Source: Helicobacter burdigaliensis
GTDB lineage: Bacteria > Campylobacterota > Campylobacteria > Campylobacterales > Helicobacteraceae
Reading direction: 5' to 3'
Length of the DNA: 62,999 nucleotides
NCBI RefSeq assembly: GCF_003670295.1
Contig: NZ_QXJG01000009.1
Span: 1-62,999, forward strand
In this document: positions 58,109-62,999 of the stretch, one piece after another
Layout: every line of letters begins with the position of its first letter
Numbering within the stretch: the first letter of the stretch is position 1
Program-made: the position numbers and the translations under genes
Notes under the pieces: model-generated
What the model was told of the DNA's origin: nothing
The model's database searches: none
What the model saw: the letters and a program-made list of their open reading frames with translations, nothing else

Positions 58109-58888
58109 TTAAAAACTTACAAGTTCCCTATCACGTTTGGTAAAGGTAGCACATTTGCTAAAGCCTATGCTTTTAGCAAGCTCTTCTAGCTCTTTTCTTT
58201 TAAAGCCGATGTGTTCTATGGAATGTGCGTCGCTACCAAAAGTTATGGGTATATCAAATTCATAGCACATTTGTAAAATTTCAAGGCTAGGATATTGCTC
58301 TTTTGCTTCTTTTCTAAGTCCTGAAGCATTGATTTCTACTACCATATTTGCTTTTTTGATTTCTTTAAGTGTCTTTTCAAGGGAGCTTCTTAGATCTTTT
58401 GTGGGGCGGTGGTTAAAGACTTTTAGTAAATCCATATGAGCCACAATATCAAAAAGCCCACTTTTGGCGAGTGCAATTGTGGCTTCAAAATATTGTTCCC
58501 AGCATAAATTAATATCGCGTTTTGCGTATTCTTTAATAAATTCAGGATTGTCAAATCCCCAATTGTCTAAAAAATGCACAGCCCCTATTGTGTAGTCTAA
58601 ATCTAGCCCAAAAAGGCTTTTATCAAGATATTTTGGAAGATAATCAATCTCTAATGCAGCTTTTAGAGTGATTTTATCTTTGTATTTTTCTTGCAATCTT
58701 TGAATTTCTTTTAGATAGCCTTCCACTTCGCTTTTTTTCATGCGGTATTCTTTGTCAAATTCCATGGGATTGTGGCAAGAGAAACCAAAAATATCAATTT
58801 TCTCTTCTATGGCTTTTAGCACATATTCTTCCATACTGCCACTTGCGTGGTTGCAAAGTGAAGTGTGATTGTGTAAATCTACCCTCAT
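58109..58888 (-). CDS. PHP-domain phosphatase, histidinol-phosphatase-like
   Basis: A 259-residue PHP protein of the HisJ/HisK kind. Metal-binding residues are in VDLHNHTSLCNHA, GFSCHNP, and the late ITFGSDAHS. ALEIDYLP is typical. It probably hydrolyses histidinol phosphate in histidine synthesis, although other PHP substrates are possible. It lies 9 bases before the receiver-like gene. Confidence 0.8.
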   Translation of the reverse strand: MRVDLHNHTSLCNHASGSMEEYVLKAIEEKIDIFGFSCHNPMEFDKEYRMKKSEVEGYLKEIQRLQEKYKDKITLKAALEIDYLPKYLDKSLFGLDLDYTIGAVHFLDNWGFDNPEFIKEYAKRDINLCWEQYFEATIALAKSGLFDIVAHMDLLKVFNHRPTKDLRSSLEKTLKEIKKANMVVEINASGLRKEAKEQYPSLEILQMCYEFDIPITFGSDAHSIEHIGFKRKELEELAKSIGFSKCATFTKRDRELVSF

Positions 58889-58899
58889 AACTCTTCCTT

Positions 58900-59373
58900 T
58901 TAGTTCATTTGTTTTTCCATTTCTTTAGTGATGTGTAGATTTAAGACAGGCTTGTCAAATACTGCTACATAAAACATCGCATCAAAAATCTTAATATCTA
59001 ACACAAAACCCTCCACTTTAACTTCGCGTTTTTTAGTATCTTCTTGTAAAGTTTGAGCTCTAAATTCTACTTCATTGCCTAGTTCAATGGGTGCTAAGAA
59101 TTTTACTTCTGCGCCTATTATGATAGCATGGGGGTGATTGACGGCTAAAAGTGCGGAATATGCTGCGCTTGAAAAAAGATTCCCTGAATGAATAAGCCCA
59201 TTTTTATCTGTAATCATTTTAGAATTTGTGGATAAAAGCACATTGCTTTTGCCATATTTTAATTCTTGAATAGCTCCATTTTGTGGGTCAATGCTTTTGC
59301 AGACTTTTTGTATAACATCTTCGTTATCAGGTTTGGTTAAAAACTCTTCTTCGCTTTCAAATTCTTCTTCCAT
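58900..59373 (-). CDS. Hotdog-fold thioesterase-like protein
   Basis: A protein of about 157 residues. The hotdog-fold core reads LIHSGNLFSSAAYSALLAVN and HAIIIGAEVKFLAPIELGNEVEF (in parts). The substrate, an acyl-CoA or acyl-ACP, is unknown. The start at 59373 (MEEEFESEEEF) follows AAGGTTAGG; a frame from 59412 adds 13 residues with no ribosome site. Confidence 0.7.
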   Translation of the reverse strand: MEEEFESEEEFLTKPDNEDVIQKVCKSIDPQNGAIQELKYGKSNVLLSTNSKMITDKNGLIHSGNLFSSAAYSALLAVNHPHAIIIGAEVKFLAPIELGNEVEFRAQTLQEDTKKREVKVEGFVLDIKIFDAMFYVAVFDKPVLNLHITKEMEKQMN

Positions 59374-59497
59374 ATAGCCTAACCTTCTAGTTTTTGTGAA
59401 ATTATAACACATTAAAATTTTGCTTTCTTGCTTAACATAAAATTTTATTCTTTTTAAGTATAATAAATTAATAAGAAACTAAGTGAGGAATTATATT

Positions 59498-60649
59498 TTG
59501 AAGATTATATTTTTATCCCATACGGATATGAATCTTTATCGTTTTAGGCTTCCTGTTATGGAAGCTTTAGTTAAAGAAGGACATGAAGTGATAGCTCTAG
59601 TGCCTAGGGGTGATTATTTTACACGTTTTTTGGAGCATAAAATCACACCTTTAGAATATAAGATTAATAGGGGGAGTTTGAATCCTTTTAGGGAGTTTAA
59701 AACACTTCTTAATATTGCCAAGATTTTAAGGCAAGAAAAACCCGATATTTTGCATACCTTTATGCTAAAGCCAAATATTTATGGTTCTATCGCTTCTAAA
59801 ATTGCTAAAATAGAAAATGTGATTAACAGCGTTACAGGGCTTGGAAGCTTTTATATTAAAGAGGGATTTAAAACAAAGCTCTTTGTAGCGTTTTTAGAGT
59901 TTTTAAACAAAATTGCTTTTAAAAAGGCTAAAAAGGTTCTTTTTCAAAATGAAGATGATTTAAATCTCTATGTTAAAAAGGGATTATTGCCCAAAAATAA
60001 AGCTATTTTAATAAGAGGTTCAGGGGTTAATACCCAAGCTTTTTATCCATTAAACGCACAAGAAAAAAGCACATTTAAGCAAACGCTAGATATAAAAGAG
60101 GGACAATTAGTCGTGCTTATGGTGGCTAGAGCCATCGTGCATAAAGGGGTAGAAGAGTATTATAAAGCAGCACTAAAAGTGCAAGAAAAATTAAAAGAAA
60201 ATGTGGTTTTTTTGTTTGTGGGGGGGATTGATAAGGGCAATATTGCCCCTATTAGCGAAGAGTTTTTAAGAGAAAATAAGCAAGTAAAATGGCTAGGCGA
60301 GAGAGGGGATATTAGAGAGCTTATGGGGATTTGTGATGTATTTGTGTTGCCTAGCTATCGTGAGGGGATACCTCGCACACTTTTAGAAGCTTGCAGTATG
60401 CAAAAGGCGATTGTTACTACCAATGCCATAGGTTGCAAAGAAGTAGTAAATGATGGAGAAAATGGCTTTTTAGTGCCAATAGGGGATAGCGAGATTCTCT
60501 CACAAAGGATTTTAGAACTTTTAGAAAATGAAGCCTTAAGAGAGAATTTTGCAAAAAGAAGTAGGGAGCGAGTGTGCGAGGAATTTAGTGTGGAATTTGT
60601 CGTAAGAGAGTATTTAAAAATGTATCAAGAGGTGATAAATTATGTATAG
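59498..60649 (+). CDS. pglA: Glycosyltransferase PglA-like (GT4)
   Basis: A 383-residue GT-B enzyme that resembles C. jejuni PglA, the alpha-1,3-GalNAc transferase acting on undecaprenyl-PP-diNAcBac at the membrane. Matches are the start MKIIFLSHT...[42 protein letters not shown] and the EX7E-region [17 protein letters not shown] choose TTG 59498, with GAGGA 8 bases upstream, over GTG 59483, which has none. It overlaps pglC by 8 bases. Confidence 0.82.
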   Translation: MKIIFLSHTDMNLYRFRLPVMEALVKEGHEVIALVPRGDYFTRFLEHKITPLEYKINRGSLNPFREFKTLLNIAKILRQEKPDILHTFMLKPNIYGSIASKIAKIENVINSVTGLGSFYIKEGFKTKLFVAFLEFLNKIAFKKAKKVLFQNEDDLNLYVKKGLLPKNKAILIRGSGVNTQAFYPLNAQEKSTFKQTLDIKEGQLVVLMVARAIVHKGVEEYYKAALKVQEKLKENVVFLFVGGIDKGNIAPISEEFLRENKQVKWLGERGDIRELMGICDVFVLPSYREGIPRTLLEACSMQKAIVTTNAIGCKEVVNDGENGFLVPIGDSEILSQRILELLENEALRENFAKRSRERVCEEFSVEFVVREYLKMYQEVINYV

Positions 60650-61253
60650 AAACTTTTTGAAACCGCTTATGGATAGGGTTTTTGCGTTATTTTTGATTCT
60701 TATATTTTCTCCTATTATTTTGATAGTTGCATTGCTTATTAGGGTGAAGCTGGGTGCGCCAATAGTTTTCACCCAAGAACGCCCGGGATTAAATGGAAAA
60801 ATCTTTAAAATCTATAAATTCCGCACGATGAGCGAACAAAGAGATGAAAAGGGTGAATTATTGCCTGATGAGGTACGTTTGAAAGGCTTTGGTAAAATAG
60901 TGCGAAAAACAAGCCTTGATGAGCTTCCACAACTCTTTAATGTCTTAAAAGGAGAAATGAGCTTTGTAGGACCTAGACCGCTTTTAGTGGAGTATTTGCC
61001 CCTTTATTCAAAAGAGCAAAATAGACGCCATGAGGTGCTTCCGGGTATCACAGGGTGGGCACAGGTAAATGGTAGAAATACAATCTCTTGGGAAGAGAAG
61101 TTTAAACTAGATGTGTATTATGTGGATAATCTTAGTTTTATGCTAGATTTTAAAATCCTTTGTCTAACGATAGAAAAAGTCATCAATAGAAAAGATATTA
61201 ATTCCAAAACTAGTGTAACTATGGAGAAATTTCAAGGCACAAAAGAATCTTAA
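60642..61253 (+). CDS. pglC: Phosphoglycosyl transferase PglC
   Basis: A 203-residue monotopic phosphoglycosyltransferase that loads diNAcBac-phosphate onto undecaprenyl phosphate. The reentrant membrane helix is at about 12-36. [20 protein letters not shown] and the long [17 protein letters not shown], then [12 protein letters not shown] match C. jejuni PglC closely. The acidic catalytic DE is in [12 protein letters not shown]. It is coupled to pglA, with pglB 5.5 kb away. Confidence 0.92.
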   Translation: MYRNFLKPLMDRVFALFLILIFSPIILIVALLIRVKLGAPIVFTQERPGLNGKIFKIYKFRTMSEQRDEKGELLPDEVRLKGFGKIVRKTSLDELPQLFNVLKGEMSFVGPRPLLVEYLPLYSKEQNRRHEVLPGITGWAQVNGRNTISWEEKFKLDVYYVDNLSFMLDFKILCLTIEKVINRKDINSKTSVTMEKFQGTKES

Positions 61254-61627
61254 TGTGCCTCATAAAGCATATATTGAAAGCGATTTGCAATCATTTGTGC
61301 TCTTTGTAAAATAGATAGGGCTATTTCTTGTGTATAGACTTTTAGCAAACTTTCTTCAAAAAGTCCTAGCCAAGTTGCAAAAAACTCTCTAGGAAAGGGT
61401 GGTAAGTCAAGATGAGCTTTTAAGGGCTGTCCGCTATAATCCCCCTCTCCTAGTAGCATTCCTTGCCAAAAATTACCTATTTTTTCTTTATGGGCTTCCC
61501 ACTCTGCATCGCTTGTGCCAATTTTTTTGTTGAAAATATCGCCTACACCGCTTTTATCCATTCTAATTTTTGCATAGAAAATATCCATTAATTCTTTTAT
61601 GGATTCTTTTGTGATTGTAGTGTGCAT
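61250..61627 (-). CDS. Group III truncated haemoglobin (Ctb-like)
   Basis: A 125-residue globin. Family features are [20 protein letters not shown] and [19 protein letters not shown] with the group III pattern. The H in the AHLDL segment is the likely proximal haem ligand. C. jejuni Ctb binds oxygen and affects respiration under low oxygen; a similar role is inferred. It converges with pglC, overlapping by 4 bases. Confidence 0.82.
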   Translation of the reverse strand: MHTTITKESIKELMDIFYAKIRMDKSGVGDIFNKKIGTSDAEWEAHKEKIGNFWQGMLLGEGDYSGQPLKAHLDLPPFPREFFATWLGLFEESLLKVYTQEIALSILQRAQMIANRFQYMLYEAH

Positions 61628-61872
61628 ATTTTATCCTTTAAGTTTTTTGCAATGCTATCTAAATTTTGAGTGTAAAAAATTAACTTTGGATAATAAAATA
61701 AAGATTCCATAAATAAAAAATAATAAATCAAAATTTAAAAAAAATTATAATAAAATTCAAAAATTTAAAATATTAATCTTTAATAATTTAATATTTATAT
61801 TTTTTAAGGATAGATATCAAACAAATGGAGAAATTTGTAAATATTATAATCCACTCTTTGCTAAAATAGTGC
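61628..61872. other. AT-rich non-coding stretch before poly-G tract
   Basis: No supported gene. A short frame from ATG 61825 (AAGGATAG upstream) reads MEKFVNIIIHSLLK and stops just before the G tract; it lies in the same frame as the open stretch beyond the tract. Confidence 0.4.
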
Positions 61873-61884
61873 GGGGGGGGGGGG
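61873..61884 (+). repeat. Poly-G tract, 12 bases
   Basis: AGTGC-G12-CA, followed by CTCTTTATTAACCCCTTCTT as at the left-edge tract. Downstream a frame stays open to 62268. A GTG at 61869 would enter that frame if the tract had 11 G. Confidence 0.85.
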
Positions 61885-62053
61885 CATTCTAGCTCTTTAT
61901 TAACCCCTTCTTATACTCTTTATCCATACTTACATAATACACATACAAATCTTACAAACAAACTTTCATTTAAATTTAAAACAAACACTATAAACAATTT
62001 TAAACCATTCCCAAAGAATCAAACTTCATTTTATATAAAAAGCAATTTTGTTT

Positions 62054-62094
62054 GTGGCGTTGTGATCCCTGAAACTGACAAGCAGTTTCTTCCC
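62054..62094 (+). repeat. Stem-loop element, copy B
   Basis: GTGGC at 62054-62058, then GAAACT (62071-62076), loop GACAAGC, AGTTTC (62084-62089). The loop is identical to copy A and the stem differs by two compensated pairs. Confidence 0.65.
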
Positions 62095-62145
62095 TTACCT
62101 TTCAATAAAATTTCTTACAATAAAGAGTATTCCTCCACATTTTCA

Positions 62146-62186
62146 TTGCGAGAAGCAAAGCAAAGTGCAAATCTAAAAAGATTAAC
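62146..62186 (+). repeat. REP-like repeat
   Basis: CATTGCGAGAAGCAAAGCAAAG then TGCAAATCTAAAAAGA, about 40 bases shared with the minus strand at 131-172. Confidence 0.6.
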
Positions 62187-62234
62187 CAAAAACTTTAAAT
62201 CATTTCTTTTTCTTGCAAAGCTTAAGTTTTTATT

Positions 62235-62335
62235 GTCTTTATTGCAAAAGAATTCTCGTGGCCATTAGGAAGAATTTTACTTGTAAAATTCAGGTATCCT
62301 ACTCTTGCCTAAGAGAATTACTTTTGAATAAAGAC
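62235..62335 (-). mobile_element. MITE-like element with stem-loop core, copy D
   Basis: A 101-bp unit with ends GTCTTTATTGCAAAAG and CTTTTGAATAAAGAC. It is an inverted copy of 25680-25782. The core stem is GAATTTTAC-(TT)-GTAAAATTC on the + strand. GTGGC is kept next to the left terminal repeat. Confidence 0.55.
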
Positions 62336-62856
62336 ATACTCTTTAGAACTCAAAGCAATCAATTAATCAATAAATCCATTAATAAACAAATTAAACTATT
62401 TTTTAAAGTATCTAAAACCCTTAAAGACTCTACTAGAGGATTCTTTTCCCCATTTATGGATCCTCTACTAGATTCTTTAATTAAACAAGAAAGAAAGAAT
62501 AAAGATTAAAAAAACAAACTATCTTTTTCTTTCTTTACTTTTAAAAGAATCTTTTTATTGTCATTATAAAGAATAAAAAGAACAAGAATAAAGAAATTAA
62601 AAACTCTTTATTAAAAAAGAATCTTGTTATTACACAAAGAAAATAAAAAGAAACCAAAGAATCTCAATTTAACAATATTCTTAAATAAAAGGAGAATAAA
62701 CAAATAAAGAGAAATAAACAAATAGATAAGCAATCAACAAAAAACAATTCTTTTAAACCCTTAAAGAAGAATCTAAAAAGAACTTTCTTTTATAGAAACT
62801 TCCTTTAGATTCTTAAAACAAAAAAGAATCACTTTGTTTAAAAAGGAGAAAGACAA
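62336..62856. other. Upstream region of the right-edge gene
   Basis: No supported ORF. A 10-bp direct repeat CTCTACTAGA occurs at 62428 and 62463, with an AGAGGAT / ATCCTCT inverted repeat (62435-62441, 62460-62466) between, possibly a terminator. The rest is rich in AAAGAATC / GATTCTTT words, like the region after the autotransporter at 25500-25680. Confidence 0.4.
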
Positions 62857-62999
62857 ATGCAAACAAAAACAAAAACAAATCTAAAAAGAATAAAAAGCAA
62901 TTATTCTTTTAAAAGAACTCTTAGCATTAGCATAGTAGCTTCTATACTCTTATCTAATCAATTAGTATTAGCTAATCCTAATACTAATATCCCTAAAGG
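62857..62999 (+). CDS. 5' end of a secreted protein gene, probably an autotransporter
   Basis: ATG at 62857 with AAAAGGAGA upstream. The 47 codons seen give a long, basic N-terminus (MQTKTKTNLKRIKSN) and a signal peptide core RTLSISIVASILLSNQLVLA, probably cut before NPNTNIPK. The extended basic signal and the sequence context are like the autotransporter at 22342, but no passenger or barrel can be seen before the window ends. There is no homopolymer in this start. Confidence 0.6.
   Translation, partial: MQTKTKTNLKRIKSNYSFKRTLSISIVASILLSNQLVLANPNTNIPK

Noticed and set aside
62062-62509. Two overlapping frames (62062-62268 and 62213-62509) at the right end
   Set aside because: Both run over stem-loop, REP-like and MITE-like repeats. 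The first lacks a normal start and depends on the poly-G length. No domain is recognised.

Overview
The window looks like a chromosomal segment of a Campylobacterota species, most likely a non-pylori (enterohepatic-type) Helicobacter. The reasons are strong AT bias, a ruvC-dnaA-dnaN-gyrB origin region, a hemB-arsS-arsR block arranged as in Helicobacter pylori, Campylobacter-type N-glycosylation genes (pglB, pglA, pglC), a Cts-type DNA-uptake/type II secretion cluster, group III truncated haemoglobin, monomeric isocitrate dehydrogenase, leucine biosynthesis genes and a selenocysteine operon. The species call is inference from gene content; no database was searched.

Layout. 1-624: non-coding-looking module with a 12-base poly-C/G tract, REP-like repeats and a stem-loop element; a phase-variable reading frame may run off the left edge. 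625-2493: aldo/keto reductase and a YafQ-type toxin-antitoxin pair. 2862-6500: leftward housekeeping run (rlmN, nucleoside-phosphorylase-like, S4 protein, DsbA-like, thyX, ruvC). 6576-11508: origin region with DnaA boxes on both sides of dnaA, then dnaN and gyrB. 11652-20668: ilvA, a GT39-like membrane protein, a prepilin-like protein, ksgA (apparent AUU start), rnj, flhB, mobA, moaA. 20780-25456: dps, a compact type I toxin-antitoxin candidate, a cluster of REP-like repeats, and a large autotransporter whose poly-G tract puts it out of frame. 26099-31654: hemB-arsS-arsR, a CiaD-like protein, leuB and leuD. 31931-37809: selA-selB, a cysteine-desulfurase-like protein without its PLP lysine, moeA and a Usp protein. 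38059-44155: YdgA-like protein, ABC exporter pair, icd, metallo-hydrolase. 44152-52211: Cts/type II secretion-like cluster. 52319-61253: rplM-rpsI, then pglB, an asparagine synthetase, rsmD, a PHP phosphatase, a hotdog protein, and pglA-pglC. 61250-62999: truncated haemoglobin, a second poly-G/stem-loop module and the 5' end of another secreted protein gene, probably an autotransporter.

How the genes fit together. moaA, mobA and moeA make the molybdenum cofactor, and selA-selB insert selenocysteine; the two commonly meet in formate dehydrogenase. The pgl genes with the asparagine synthetase point to N-linked protein glycosylation. The Cts cluster plus several prepilin-like proteins suggests a competence pseudopilus.

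The most notable points are: (1) a candidate type I toxin-antitoxin locus at 21374-21580, with a 22-residue hydrophobic peptide, an antisense promoter inside its ORF and a possible 5'-3' long-distance RNA pairing; (2) the phase-off autotransporter; (3) a family of stem-loop elements with a constant CAAG loop and compensating stem changes, two of them inside MITE-like 100-bp units; (4) an origin-unwinding-type element before dnaN; (5) the AUU start of ksgA; (6) the PLP-lysine-less NifS-like protein in the sel operon; (7) an inverted repeat that can hide the arsR ribosome binding site.
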